A program made the translations under genes and the position numbers. 64,000 nt of DNA from Devosia crocina. Its GTDB lineage: Bacteria > Pseudomonadota > Alphaproteobacteria > Rhizobiales > Devosiaceae. Where the stretch lies: positions 1,798,001-1,862,000 of the forward strand of contig NZ_FPCK01000001.1 of the NCBI RefSeq assembly GCF_900116545.1, read 5' to 3'. This document shows positions 34,059 to 42,481 of this stretch, piece after piece; the stretch's first letter is position 1; each line of letters begins with the position of its first letter. The notes under the pieces are model-generated. The model was not told the origin of the DNA, ran no database searches, and saw only the letters and a program-made list of their open reading frames with translations.

Positions 34059-34997
34059 ATGAACCACGGCAATAAACAGCTTGGCCGGCAAAGGTCCGGC
34101 CTGGGCACGGCAGGTGGCGTGACTGCTGTTTGTATCTGGTCGCTGACCGCCCCGATCGTTGCCTCGGCAGTTGGCGTCAATCCATTTCTTTATGTCGGTC
34201 TTGGAGATGGCGTTGGCGCGCTCGTTTTCCTCCTCTTGTGGGTTGTGCGCAGACATAATCCCTTGCCGGAGTTGAGGCGTGTGCCTTTGTGGCTTTACGC
34301 CCTTGGCGTCATCGGCATCGGCGGACACAACTTGACCTGGGTTGCGGCCTTGCAGCAGGCTCCGCCGCTCGAGGCAACCCTTATCATCTACACCTGGCCG
34401 CTTCTCGTGGTGGTTCTGACCACGATAACCCTGGGCCAGAGATTTCGCTGGTTCCACGCCGTTGCGGGCGTTCTGGGCCTAGCGGGTATCGTAGCACTAC
34501 TGCTCGGCAAGGGGCTGAGCGTTGGCACTTTCGAACTGATGCGGGGACATTTTTGGGCGGTGATCTCGGCTGTCACTTGGGCCGTCTTTTCTGCCATGGC
34601 CGCGCGTTACCCCTCCTCCAGCAGCAATTTTCTTGGCGTCATCTTCTTCATGAGTGCACTGATCAATGGCTCGATCTGGCTGATGATCGGTGCGCCCCCT
34701 GCCCCCACAACGAGCCTGCTGATCGTCGGCATCTCGTCGGTCGTGTTTGCACTCGCCTATGCGATGTGGGATTTCGGCATGAAGCAGGGCAATGCCCAGC
34801 TCGTCGGCGTCGTCAGCTTTCTCACGCCAGTCCTGACGGCAGTCTACTTGGTCGCGTTGGGAATGGCCGAGTTGACGCCTTATCTCTTCTTCTCGCTTAC
34901 CCTTGTCGTTTTCGGCATAGCCATCGCCAAGTATGGCGACAGGCTGCAGTTGCCACAGAAGGCATCAGCCTACTTTCGAAACAAAATCGCGCCGTGA
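34059..34997 (+). CDS. DMT-superfamily (EamA) transporter
   Basis: 312-aa inner-membrane protein with about ten predicted spans arranged as two EamA repeats: AVCIWSLTAPIVASAVGVNPF in the first, VISAVTWAVFSAMAARYPSS in the second. Conserved ALQQAPPLEATLIIYTWPLLVVVL and VVSFLTPVLTAVYLVALG match EamA exporters of metabolites. Substrate unknown. Preceded by the rimO terminator, so it needs its own promoter in the short gap or read-through. Confidence 0.9.
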   Translation: MNHGNKQLGRQRSGLGTAGGVTAVCIWSLTAPIVASAVGVNPFLYVGLGDGVGALVFLLLWVVRRHNPLPELRRVPLWLYALGVIGIGGHNLTWVAALQQAPPLEATLIIYTWPLLVVVLTTITLGQRFRWFHAVAGVLGLAGIVALLLGKGLSVGTFELMRGHFWAVISAVTWAVFSAMAARYPSSSSNFLGVIFFMSALINGSIWLMIGAPPAPTTSLLIVGISSVVFALAYAMWDFGMKQGNAQLVGVVSFLTPVLTAVYLVALGMAELTPYLFFSLTLVVFGIAIAKYGDRLQLPQKASAYFRNKIAP

Positions 34998-35035
34998 TCG
35001 TCCCCGGCGCAATTGCGTTGCGCCTCCCTCGATTG

Positions 35036-35054
35036 GGATGAATTAGTCATCCCG
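35036..35054 (+). other. hairpin upstream of the sulfate transporter operon
   Basis: GGGATGA (35036-35042) pairs with TCATCCC (35048-35054) over the loop ATTAG, some 86 bases upstream of the substrate-binding-protein start and 38 bases past the DMT gene. It could be a weak terminator of the DMT gene or an operator; no T-run follows. Confidence 0.3.
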
Positions 35055-35139
35055 CAGAAGCATTTAGTGCTTTACCGCAGCGTCCGGCGCGTCGCATCAC
35101 CGTGTCACACCGCCTCGCTTTCACGGGATACAGCGTCAC

Positions 35140-36123
35140 ATGAACAAGCTTCTCATTTCGGCTGCGGCAGCGCTTGCCCTTGCCAGCACGCCTGTCCTCG
35201 CACAGCCTACCGACATTCTCAACGCGTCCTACGACATCGCTCGCGAGCTGTTCGAAGCGGAAAACGCCGCCTATGCCGCCACCGGCGCCACGGTGACCAT
35301 CAACCAATCCCATGCCGGATCTTCCGCCCAGGCCCGCGCGATTCTGGAAGGCCTTCAGGCAGATGTGGTGACGTTCAACCAGGTGACTGATGTGCAGCGC
35401 CTCGTCGAAGGCGGCTATGTGTCCGAAGATTGGTCCAGCGACTTCCCGCACAATGCGGCACCCTTCTATTCCTTCCCCTCCTTCCTTGTGCGCGCCGGAA
35501 ATCCCAAGGGCATTTCCGATTGGGGTGATCTTGCCCAAGAGGGCGTGCAGGTGATCTTCCCAAATCCCAAGACTTCGGGGAATGGCCGCTATACCTATCT
35601 TGCGGCACGCGCCTGGGCGACGGAGGAGTATGCAGGCGACGAAGCCCAGATCGAAGAATTCCTCACCAAGCTTTTCGCCAATGTGCCGGTGTTCGAAACC
35701 GGCGGCCGCGCCGCCACCACCGCCTTCACCGAACGCCAGTTGGGCGACGTGCTTGTGACATTCGAAGCCGAGACGCTTGCCGTCGTCGAGTTGATGGGCC
35801 CGGACAATTACGAAGCCATCGTCCCATCCGTCAGCTTCCTCTCCGAGTTTCCGGTCGCGATCGTAGACCGCGTGGTCGATGCCCGCGGTAGCCGTGAAAT
35901 CGCAAAAGCCTATCTTGATTTCCTCTTTTCCCCCGAAGGCCAGGAAGTGGCTGCAGCCAACTTCCATCGCCCGCAGGACGAAACAGTGGCCGCGGCTCAT
36001 GCCGGCACCTTCCCCGAAATCCGCCTTGTGACCGTCGATGACGCCTTTGGCGGCTGGGATCAGGTCGGAAGCGAGCACTTCGCCGATGGCGGGTTGCTCG
36101 ATCGGGTCTTCGTCAACCAGTAG
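35140..36123 (+). CDS. sulfate/thiosulfate ABC transporter substrate-binding protein
   Basis: 327-aa periplasmic binding protein of the CysP/Sbp group. Signal peptide about 1-21 (ending PVLAQP). The sulfate-binding family signatures are the opening ILNASYDIARELFEAEN, SHAGSSAQARAIL, ADVVTFNQVTDVQRL and the ends of FPNPKTSGNGRYTYLAA. Whether sulfate or thiosulfate is preferred cannot be read. It is followed by cysT-like and cysW-like permease genes; no cysA ATPase gene is present. Confidence 0.93.
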   Translation: MNKLLISAAAALALASTPVLAQPTDILNASYDIARELFEAENAAYAATGATVTINQSHAGSSAQARAILEGLQADVVTFNQVTDVQRLVEGGYVSEDWSSDFPHNAAPFYSFPSFLVRAGNPKGISDWGDLAQEGVQVIFPNPKTSGNGRYTYLAARAWATEEYAGDEAQIEEFLTKLFANVPVFETGGRAATTAFTERQLGDVLVTFEAETLAVVELMGPDNYEAIVPSVSFLSEFPVAIVDRVVDARGSREIAKAYLDFLFSPEGQEVAAANFHRPQDETVAAAHAGTFPEIRLVTVDDAFGGWDQVGSEHFADGGLLDRVFVNQ

Positions 36124-36188
36124 GTTCCGGACACAGTCGACTAAAGCGGCGCGATCTCCATCGCGCCGCCTTCTATTTCGGGGGACCT

Positions 36189-37025
36189 ATGGCACAACAT
36201 CGCAGCAAGCATCTGCTGCCCGGTTTCGGGCTGTCGATGGGCCTGTCGCTTTTCTATCTCACACTGATCGTGCTTCTGCCCATTGCCGCCATGCTGCTCA
36301 AGGTCGCCGGAATGGGTTGGCCCGAGTTCTGGCGCATCATCAGTTCCAACCGCGCCTTAAGCGCCTACCGCGTTACCTTTTCCTCCGCGCTTTTCGCAAC
36401 AGCGATAAACGGCGTTATCGGGCTGCTACTCGCCTGGGTTCTGACACGCTATCGCTTCCCTGGAAGGCGCCTGCTGGATGCCCTCGTCGATCTGCCTTTT
36501 GCGCTTCCCACAGCCGTTGCGGGTCTCGTGCTCGTCACGCTGTTCGATGCCAGTGGCTGGTATGGTCAGTTGCTCGAGCCCGCGGGCATCAGGGTCAGCT
36601 ACACCCAGCTCGGCATCATCGCCGCCATGGCCTTCACCTCCGTTCCCTTCGTCGTGCGCTCTGTACAGCCGGTGCTCGAAGAGGTTGAGACGGACCTCGA
36701 AAGCGCGGCCATGACATTGGGCGCCTCGCGCTGGCAGGTTTTTACCCGCATAATCTGGCCCGCCATTCTTCCGGCTTTCATCGGCGGGTGCGTGATCTCG
36801 TTCGCGCGGTCGCTGGGTGAGTTCGGCGCAGTCGTGTTCATCGCCGGCAATTTGCCGGGCGTCACCGAAATCGTTTCGCTGCTGATCTTCATTCGCCTCG
36901 ACGAGTACAATTATGAAGCGGCTGCGGCCCTCGCCTTTGTGCTCTTGGTGGTCGCCCTGCTCACCCTGTTAGCCAGCAATGCCCTTGCGGCCTGGCAGGT
37001 ACGCTATGTGGATCGGAAAAGCTGA
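36189..37025 (+). CDS. cysT: sulfate ABC transporter permease CysT
   Basis: 278-aa permease with six predicted spans, of the CysT (CysU) subfamily: FGLSMGLSLFYLTLIVLLPI at the N terminus, and the cytoplasmic EAA loop ESAAMTLGASRWQVFTRII that docks on the ATPase. VISFARSLGEFGAVVFIAGN is the subfamily's conserved TM5 segment. Its stop overlaps the cysW start by one base (TGATG), so the two are coupled. Confidence 0.93.
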   Translation: MAQHRSKHLLPGFGLSMGLSLFYLTLIVLLPIAAMLLKVAGMGWPEFWRIISSNRALSAYRVTFSSALFATAINGVIGLLLAWVLTRYRFPGRRLLDALVDLPFALPTAVAGLVLVTLFDASGWYGQLLEPAGIRVSYTQLGIIAAMAFTSVPFVVRSVQPVLEEVETDLESAAMTLGASRWQVFTRIIWPAILPAFIGGCVISFARSLGEFGAVVFIAGNLPGVTEIVSLLIFIRLDEYNYEAAAALAFVLLVVALLTLLASNALAAWQVRYVDRKS

Positions 37026-37837
37026 TGGATGCTCAGACACCCCGGAGCGTTGGCGCGAATCTGCTGATTGCACTTGCCTTCCTTTTTGCCGGTATGTTGC
37101 TCGTGGTACCGCTGGTTCTGATCTTTTCGATCGCTTTGCGCGATGGCGTCGGCGCCTATCTCAACGCGATACTGGAGCCTGCCACGCTTCATGCTGTGTT
37201 TCTCACGGTCACCACTGCGATCATCGTTGTACCGATCAACATGGTTGTGGGCGCCGCCCTTGCCTGGCTCGTGACGCGTTTTCGGTTCCGTGGACGAAAC
37301 CTGCTTGTCTCGTTCATTGAACTGCCAGCCGCGGTCAGCCCGATCGTTGCCGGTGTGGTCTATCTTTTCCTCTACGGCAATCAGGGCCTGCTCGGTCCTT
37401 TGTTGCAGTGGGCCGGGGTGCAGGTGATGTTCACGCCCCTTGCCATCGTTCTCGTCAGCCTTTTCGTGACCGCTCCTTACGTGGCGCGCGAGCTCATCCC
37501 GCTGATGCAGCAGCAGGGCACCGAAGACGAAGAAGCAGCCCTCTCGCTCGGGGCCACGGGCTGGCAGATGTTCTGGCATGTAACGCTTCCCAATATCCGC
37601 TGGGGCCTGGTTTATGGCGCAGTGCTCACCAATGCCCGGGTGATGGGCGAATTCGGGGCCGTCTCGGTCGTTTCGGGCTCGATCAGAGGTCAGACCAACA
37701 CACTGCCCCTGCAGATCAATCTCCTGTTCAACGACTTCAATATCGCCGGCGCCTTTGCCGCCGCGTCGACACTTGCCCTGATCGCTGTGCTGACCCTGCT
37801 GCTCAAATCCCTGCTCGAGGCTTGGGAGCGTCGCTAG
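37025..37837 (+). CDS. cysW: sulfate ABC transporter permease CysW
   Basis: 270-aa permease with six predicted spans, the CysW half of the sulfate channel. The EAA loop is EEAALSLGATGWQMFWHVTLPN, and VLTNARVMGEFGAVSVVSGSIRGQTNTLPL is a CysW signature. It should form a heterodimer with CysT and be driven by a CysA-type ATPase encoded elsewhere. folP follows 67 bases later. Confidence 0.93.
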   Translation: MDAQTPRSVGANLLIALAFLFAGMLLVVPLVLIFSIALRDGVGAYLNAILEPATLHAVFLTVTTAIIVVPINMVVGAALAWLVTRFRFRGRNLLVSFIELPAAVSPIVAGVVYLFLYGNQGLLGPLLQWAGVQVMFTPLAIVLVSLFVTAPYVARELIPLMQQQGTEDEEAALSLGATGWQMFWHVTLPNIRWGLVYGAVLTNARVMGEFGAVSVVSGSIRGQTNTLPLQINLLFNDFNIAGAFAAASTLALIAVLTLLLKSLLEAWERR

Positions 37838-37904
37838 ACTCGAAGGCGAAAAAAGCTTGAGCCTGGCAACCGACACGCCTAGAGCGATAGCCAGGACATC
37901 GCTC

Positions 37905-38765
37905 ATGCACACAACTCACACGATCACCCTGCCCAAGCGGGCGCCTCTCGTTCTTGGGGGGCGAGCGCGCGTCATGGGTATTCTCAATGTTACCCCCGAC
38001 AGTTTCTCCGATGGCGGGCGACACAACAGCATCGATGCTGCGGTCGCTCATGCCCTGAAAATGGTGCAGGACGGCGCTGATATCATCGATATCGGTGGCG
38101 AGAGCACCCGGCCCGGATCACAGCTCGTCAGCGTGCAGGACGAGCTTGACCGCGTGATTCCGGCGATCGATGCAATTCGCGCTTCTGGCATAGAAGTGCC
38201 GATTTCCGTCGATACCTACAAGCCCCTCGTGGCCGATCAGGCCATCCAGGCTGGCGCCGACATCATCAACGATGTCAACGGTCTTCACGGCGCTCCGGAA
38301 ATGGCCGAAATCGCTGCGCTTTATGGCGTTCCGGTCATCGCCATGCACTGGGACGGGGACTGGGTGGCCGACACGGCGCCAATCCCGGCGATGATCTCGT
38401 ATTTCGAGAGAACGCTGGCGACGGCCGAAGCTGCAGGGCTGCAGCGCAGCCAAATCATTCTCGATCCAGGCTTTGGGTTCAAGAAGAGGCTTTCGCAAAA
38501 TTACCAGATCCTGCGGCAGCTTGCCGACCTCAAGTCCGCTTTCTCCGAACAGCCGCTTCTTGTCGGCACGTCTCGCAAATCCATGATCGGCAAGCTGCTC
38601 GACAACCTGCCTGAAGAGCGGCTTGCCGGCACCTTGGCTACCACTGTGCAAGGTTATGAGCGTGGCGGACACATCTTTCGGGTCCACGATGTCGCCGCTA
38701 ATCAGGATGCGCTACGCGTTGCCCAAGCAACCCTTTACGGGCCTAACAGCGAGAACCAGTCATGA
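37905..38765 (+). CDS. folP: dihydropteroate synthase
   Basis: Condenses p-aminobenzoate with dihydropterin pyrophosphate in folate synthesis; target of sulfonamides. The 286-aa TIM barrel carries VMGILNVTPDSFSDGG, DIGGESTRPG, the LVGTSRKSMIGKLL segment and the final GGHIFRVHDVA. AGGA lies 8 bases before the ATG at 37905; a TTG at 37857 is in frame but lacks support. The next gene, folB, overlaps its stop in ATGA form. Confidence 0.95.
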   Translation: MHTTHTITLPKRAPLVLGGRARVMGILNVTPDSFSDGGRHNSIDAAVAHALKMVQDGADIIDIGGESTRPGSQLVSVQDELDRVIPAIDAIRASGIEVPISVDTYKPLVADQAIQAGADIINDVNGLHGAPEMAEIAALYGVPVIAMHWDGDWVADTAPIPAMISYFERTLATAEAAGLQRSQIILDPGFGFKKRLSQNYQILRQLADLKSAFSEQPLLVGTSRKSMIGKLLDNLPEERLAGTLATTVQGYERGGHIFRVHDVAANQDALRVAQATLYGPNSENQS

Positions 38766-39145
38766 CCGCACCCTTCTCGGGCGACAGGATTATCCTTCGC
38801 GATCTCGGTTTTTACGGCTTTCACGGCCTGTTTGCCGAAGAAGCCAAGCTCGGACAGCGATTTTTCATTGATCTCGAATGCGGTGTGGACCTTACGGCAT
38901 CAGGCGAGACCGACGCGATTGGTCACACTGTGTCATATGCCGATATCTACGATGTCGTGAAAGCGAGCTTCGAAGCCAAGCGTTGCAAGCTCATCGAAGC
39001 CTTAGGTCATAATATCGTGGCTGCGCTCTTCGAGCAATTCTCCGAAATATCCTGGATCGTCATCCGCATTCGCAAGCCGGAAGCGCCCATTGCCATGGTT
39101 CGTGGCGAGGCGGCTATCGAACTGCACCGGGCCAGGCCCTTGTGA
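38762..39145 (+). CDS. folB: dihydroneopterin aldolase
   Basis: 127-aa T-fold enzyme of the folate pathway that releases glycolaldehyde from dihydroneopterin. The signature IILRDLGFYGFHGLFAEEAKLGQRFFIDLE includes the conserved Glu and Tyr; LIEALGHNIVAALFEQF carries the catalytic Lys region in altered form, and VRIRKPEAPI ends the domain. It overlaps folP by four bases and folK by one base. Confidence 0.94.
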   Translation: MTAPFSGDRIILRDLGFYGFHGLFAEEAKLGQRFFIDLECGVDLTASGETDAIGHTVSYADIYDVVKASFEAKRCKLIEALGHNIVAALFEQFSEISWIVIRIRKPEAPIAMVRGEAAIELHRARPL

Positions 39146-39591
39146 TGGCGCGGGCATGGCTTAGCCTTGGCGCCAATATCGGCGATCCGCCGGCGCAGCT
39201 CGCCGACGCGATCCTCCGGCTCGATACACAGCCTGCGATTAGCGTAACGAGGCAGTCGCGCGTCATCCTGACAAAGGCTTGGGGCAAAACCGACCAGCCG
39301 GACTTCGCCAACATGGCAGCAGAGATCGAGACCAGTCTCGGCCCCATTGACCTCCTTCATGTGGCGCTCGATACGGAGCGCGAGATGGGTCGTGTCCGAC
39401 ATGAGGTTTGGGGCCCCCGGGTGATCGACATCGATATCATCGCCTTCGAGCGGATCGAAATGCAGACCGGCCGCCTGACCTTGCCGCATCCTCATGCTCA
39501 TGAACGTGACTTCGTGCTTGTGCCGTTGCGGGAGATAGCACCCGAGGTGGCGGAGTGGATCGTTGGTGGAGCGCGCGGTCTATACAAATAG
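39145..39591 (+). CDS. folK: 2-amino-4-hydroxy-6-hydroxymethyldihydropteridine pyrophosphokinase
   Basis: HPPK, 148 aa, transfers pyrophosphate from ATP to hydroxymethyl-dihydropterin for FolP. The motifs are AWLSLGANIGDPPAQL, the central GPRVIDIDIIAF (metal and substrate Asp pair) and LPHPHAHERDFVLVPLREIAPE. Start ATG 39145 lies within TGATG, one base inside folB's stop. This ends the folP-folB-folK operon. Confidence 0.95.
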   Translation: MARAWLSLGANIGDPPAQLADAILRLDTQPAISVTRQSRVILTKAWGKTDQPDFANMAAEIETSLGPIDLLHVALDTEREMGRVRHEVWGPRVIDIDIIAFERIEMQTGRLTLPHPHAHERDFVLVPLREIAPEVAEWIVGGARGLYK

Positions 39592-39616
39592 CCGTGGTTC
39601 TAGGCGCCGCGGCTGC

Positions 39617-40396
39617 CTAGGTCCTCAAAGCCTCTACGACCGCAATTGCAGTATCGAATTCCACACGTCGCTTCGCTCGACGCTCCATGGCTTCCTCGTC
39701 TTCCCCCCAAAGCCGTATCTGGTGATCCTCGTCCACGTGAGCGGCTGTCCAGACCTCATCTGGTGTCATGAGCTTGTGCAGCAAAGCGAGGGCGAGAAGG
39801 CCAGAGCCCGTGAGACCCGTAATGGAGACGAGCGCAGTGAGCGAAAAAAGCCCCTGCCCTTCCAGTGCGGCATCGAGCTTGGTGAGCGTCGCAGCCGGCT
39901 GCGGCTGGTGGATGATGCCTATGGTGGGCTGGAACGCCACGTCGAATTGCCGTGCCAGCAAGACGAGCGCGCCATCCCAATGCCGCTCCTGGTCATCGAC
40001 CAGCTCCTGCGGGGCATCGGCGCGATAGAGCAGTAGGTCGTTGGCGGCGAACTTGCCGATCTCGGCGCGGAAGGCCGGGATGTTTTCTTCGCCGCTTTCC
40101 ACTGCCGAGTTAATCAGCCGCACCATGGGCATGGTTGTGGGATCGATGTGTTTGTCCTGCGCCGCCCACTCGGTCGCCATGGCCTGGGCAATGGGCAGAG
40201 CAGGCACGAATACGGGCAGCTTCCGGCCGGGCGTGCGAACGGGCCGACCATCGAGCGTGACCGTGAAACCCTGATCGGTGCGTGCGACATCGACACTGCT
40301 GTAAAAGCGTTTCGGCAGCTCGGTCTGATTGATGTGCTGCGCTTGGCCGAAGCCGAATTGCTGATTGTTCAGAGCGTCTTCAAGCTGATCGCGCAT
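39617..40396 (-). CDS. ATP12-family F1-ATPase assembly chaperone
   Basis: 259-aa protein of the ATP12 family, which in mitochondria chaperones the F1 alpha subunit. Recognised from PKRFYSSVDVARTDQGFTVTLDGRPVRTP and the C-terminal DEDHQIRLWGEDEEAMERRAKRR. The ATG at 40396 gives the usual family length; an extended frame reaches 40441. It lies one base after the stop of the HAD gene and ends the five-gene run from rarA, as is common in Hyphomicrobiales. Confidence 0.93.
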   Translation of the reverse strand: MRDQLEDALNNQQFGFGQAQHINQTELPKRFYSSVDVARTDQGFTVTLDGRPVRTPGRKLPVFVPALPIAQAMATEWAAQDKHIDPTTMPMVRLINSAVESGEENIPAFRAEIGKFAANDLLLYRADAPQELVDDQERHWDGALVLLARQFDVAFQPTIGIIHQPQPAATLTKLDAALEGQGLFSLTALVSITGLTGSGLLALALLHKLMTPDEVWTAAHVDEDHQIRLWGEDEEAMERRAKRRVEFDTAIAVVEALRT

Positions 40397-40397
40397 G

Positions 40398-41066
40398 TTA
40401 TGATTCCAGTAGCTGTTTGATGGCTGCGGGGAGATCGGCATAACTGTCGATCAGCAGGTCGGCACCAGCGGCGGCCAATTCTTCGGGCTCATGATAACCC
40501 CAGGTCACCCCGATCGCTTTGACGCCTGCCGCCTTGCCCATCTCGATATCGAAGGTGGTGTCCCCGATCATGACCGTCTCGAGCTTTTCCGCGCCAGTTT
40601 CGCGCATGGCACGGTCGATCATGCCCGGATGCGGCTTGGAGGGATTGTGGTCGGGCGTCTGCAGCGTGGTGAAATGGCCGGCGATGCCGTGCAGTTTCGT
40701 AAGGCGATGAACGCCGTGCAGTCCTTTGCCGGTCGCAATGCCGAGGATGACGTCGGGCCAGGCTGCAAGGATGTCGAGCGCGTCCCGAGCCCCGGGGAAC
40801 AGCCCCTCGCGGCCTTCGGCGGACACAAGCGAGGCACGATAGTGTTTGCGATAGTCGTCCGCCAGCTTCTCGGCCTGCAAACTCACTTCGCTGTCCCCGA
40901 GCAAACGCGCTATCGCGACAGGCAAGGACAGGCCTATGACGCGGCGCGCCTCTGCCGGGGTCGGCGGTTCAAGACCTGCTCCCGCAAAAGTTGAAGTCAT
41001 ATGTTCGGTGATGAGCGCCTCGGTGTCGATCAGCGTGCCATCCATGTCGAACATGATCAGCTTCAT
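40398..41066 (-). CDS. HAD-family hydrolase, phosphoglycolate-phosphatase-like
   Basis: 222-aa HAD phosphatase with a helical cap. Motif I is MFDMDGTLIDTE at the N terminus (nucleophile Asp), motif II the Thr in IATGKG, and motif III/IV the GDTTFDIEMGKAAG segment. The substrate is not determinable; phosphoglycolate or a sugar phosphate is possible. It overlaps the rluC-like stop by four bases. Confidence 0.9.
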   Translation of the reverse strand: MKLIMFDMDGTLIDTEALITEHMTSTFAGAGLEPPTPAEARRVIGLSLPVAIARLLGDSEVSLQAEKLADDYRKHYRASLVSAEGREGLFPGARDALDILAAWPDVILGIATGKGLHGVHRLTKLHGIAGHFTTLQTPDHNPSKPHPGMIDRAMRETGAEKLETVMIGDTTFDIEMGKAAGVKAIGVTWGYHEPEELAAAGADLLIDSYADLPAAIKQLLES

Positions 41067-42052
41067 GCGTCGTCTTCCGGATCGGCGTTCTGCACGTCGT
41101 AGCGATCGGCATCAAAGCCAAGCGCATCCCAGCTTTCCCGCATATGCGGCGGCAGGGGCGCGGAGATATCGAGTCGCTTGCCGTTGCGCAGCGGCAAGGC
41201 AATGCGGCGGGCATGCAGGTGCAATCCCTCGCCAAGGCCCGGCGCCGCCATCCAGTTCTCGATGTTGAAATAGCGCGGATCTCCGATGATGGGCGTCCCG
41301 AGCTGCGCCATGTGGACTCGAAGCTGGTGCGTGCGGCCGGTGACGGGTTTGAGCGTGACCCAGGCAAAGCGCCGGCTGGCTGTCTCGGTGGTCGAATAAT
41401 AACTGGACGAGTGAACAGCGCCGGGGGTGCCGTTTTTTACCACTACCATCTGCTCGCCGTCTTCGGTGGCACGCTTGGCAAGGAAGCAGGAAATCTCGCC
41501 TTGGCGAGGCGTGGGATTGCCGGCAACGAGAGCCCAGTAGATCTTGCGCGCGGAGCGGGACATGAAGATCTTGCCGAAATGGGTCGCAGCAGCGGCGGTC
41601 TTGGCGACGACGAGACAGCCGGAGGTGTCGCGATCGAGACGATGGACCAGGCGCGGCGCTTCGCCCTGCTTGTTCGGCAGGCTTTTCAGGAGACCGTCGA
41701 GGTGGCGCGTGGTGCCGCTGCCGCCCTGTACGGCGAGGCCATGGGGCTTGTTGAAGACATAGAGATCATCATCCTCATAGAGGATTATGTCCTTGAGAAA
41801 TCTCACATCCTCCTGGTTGACCTTAACCGGTCGCACGGTGCCGGGGTCATCGATCGGCGGAATGCGGACGGTCTGGCCCTGGGCCAGGCGCGTGCTGGTT
41901 TCCACCTTGGCCTTATCGACGCGGACCTCGCCATTGCGGATCAGCTTTTGCAGACGGCCGAAGCCGAGCTGCGGAAAATGCCGGGCAAACCAGCGATCGA
42001 GGCGGATGCCGTCCTCGTCTGCGCTGACTTCCCGATGTTGAACGCCACTCAT
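41063..42052 (-). CDS. RluA-family pseudouridine synthase (RluC-like)
   Basis: 329-aa rRNA/tRNA pseudouridine synthase. An N-terminal S4 RNA-binding domain (about 12-60, IRLDRWFARHFPQLG) precedes the catalytic domain with the signature HRLDRDTSGCLVVAK, catalytic Asp140, and GRTHQLRVHMAQLG. The best match by layout is RluC, which modifies 23S rRNA. The start at 42052 is chosen because the ATG overlaps the crcB stop as ATGA; the frame continues upstream only through crcB in the wrong frame. Confidence 0.92.
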   Translation of the reverse strand: MSGVQHREVSADEDGIRLDRWFARHFPQLGFGRLQKLIRNGEVRVDKAKVETSTRLAQGQTVRIPPIDDPGTVRPVKVNQEDVRFLKDIILYEDDDLYVFNKPHGLAVQGGSGTTRHLDGLLKSLPNKQGEAPRLVHRLDRDTSGCLVVAKTAAAATHFGKIFMSRSARKIYWALVAGNPTPRQGEISCFLAKRATEDGEQMVVVKNGTPGAVHSSSYYSTTETASRRFAWVTLKPVTGRTHQLRVHMAQLGTPIIGDPRYFNIENWMAAPGLGEGLHLHARRIALPLRNGKRLDISAPLPPHMRESWDALGFDADRYDVQNADPEDDA

Positions 42053-42432
42053 GCGGGGCTGCCTCTGGTTATCAAAAGGCCGAGATATAGGCCTACGAGG
42101 CAAACTACAACCGACAAGGCGACATAGGCGATGGCCGAAAGCAGTTGGCCTCGCTGGAGAAGAACGATCGTGTCGAGCGAGAAGGCGGAAAAGGTGGTGA
42201 AGCCGCCCAGCAGACCCACGGCCACCAGGAGCCGCAGCTCGTTTTGTGCGGCGGGGATAAGTTTTGCCATAAGACCGACGAAGACGCCCATGGCGAATGA
42301 ACCGATGACGTTGGCCAGCAGCGTTGCGAGAGGAAAATCCCCAGACCAGAAGCGGCCGACCAGCAGGGCGAGACCATAGCGCGCGATGGCGCCGATCGCG
42401 CCGCCAGCGCCGACAAGAAGGAAGCTGTTCAT
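42049..42432 (-). CDS. crcB: fluoride ion channel CrcB/Fluc
   Basis: 127-aa dual-topology membrane protein with four predicted spans that exports fluoride. Signatures are FLLVGAGGAIGAIARYGLA, PLATLLANVIGSFAMGV with the channel Asn, and GLLGGFTTFSAFSLD. No fluoride riboswitch is visible: rarA ends only 49 bases upstream. It is second in the run rarA-crcB-rluC-HAD-ATP12. Confidence 0.95.
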   Translation of the reverse strand: MNSFLLVGAGGAIGAIARYGLALLVGRFWSGDFPLATLLANVIGSFAMGVFVGLMAKLIPAAQNELRLLVAVGLLGGFTTFSAFSLDTIVLLQRGQLLSAIAYVALSVVVCLVGLYLGLLITRGSPA

Positions 42433-42481
42433 GCTGTCGACGCCCTCTCAACAGAATAGCAAACCAGTGGGTGCTTGAGGA

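Noticed and set aside
33186..34457. 423-codon open frame opposite rimO
   Set aside because: Antisense to rimO with no recognisable domain; a shadow frame.
34998..35139. SAM or other sulfur-responsive riboswitch ahead of the sulfate transporter
   Set aside because: Only one short hairpin is visible; the conserved core of known riboswitch classes is not seen.
37857..37904. TTG start of folP at 37857
   Set aside because: The additional residues are not conserved in dihydropteroate synthases and the ATG at 37905 has AGGA at fitting distance.
42433..42481. Fluoride riboswitch for crcB
   Set aside because: Only 49 bases separate rarA and crcB and no matching fold is visible; crcB seems to be cotranscribed.
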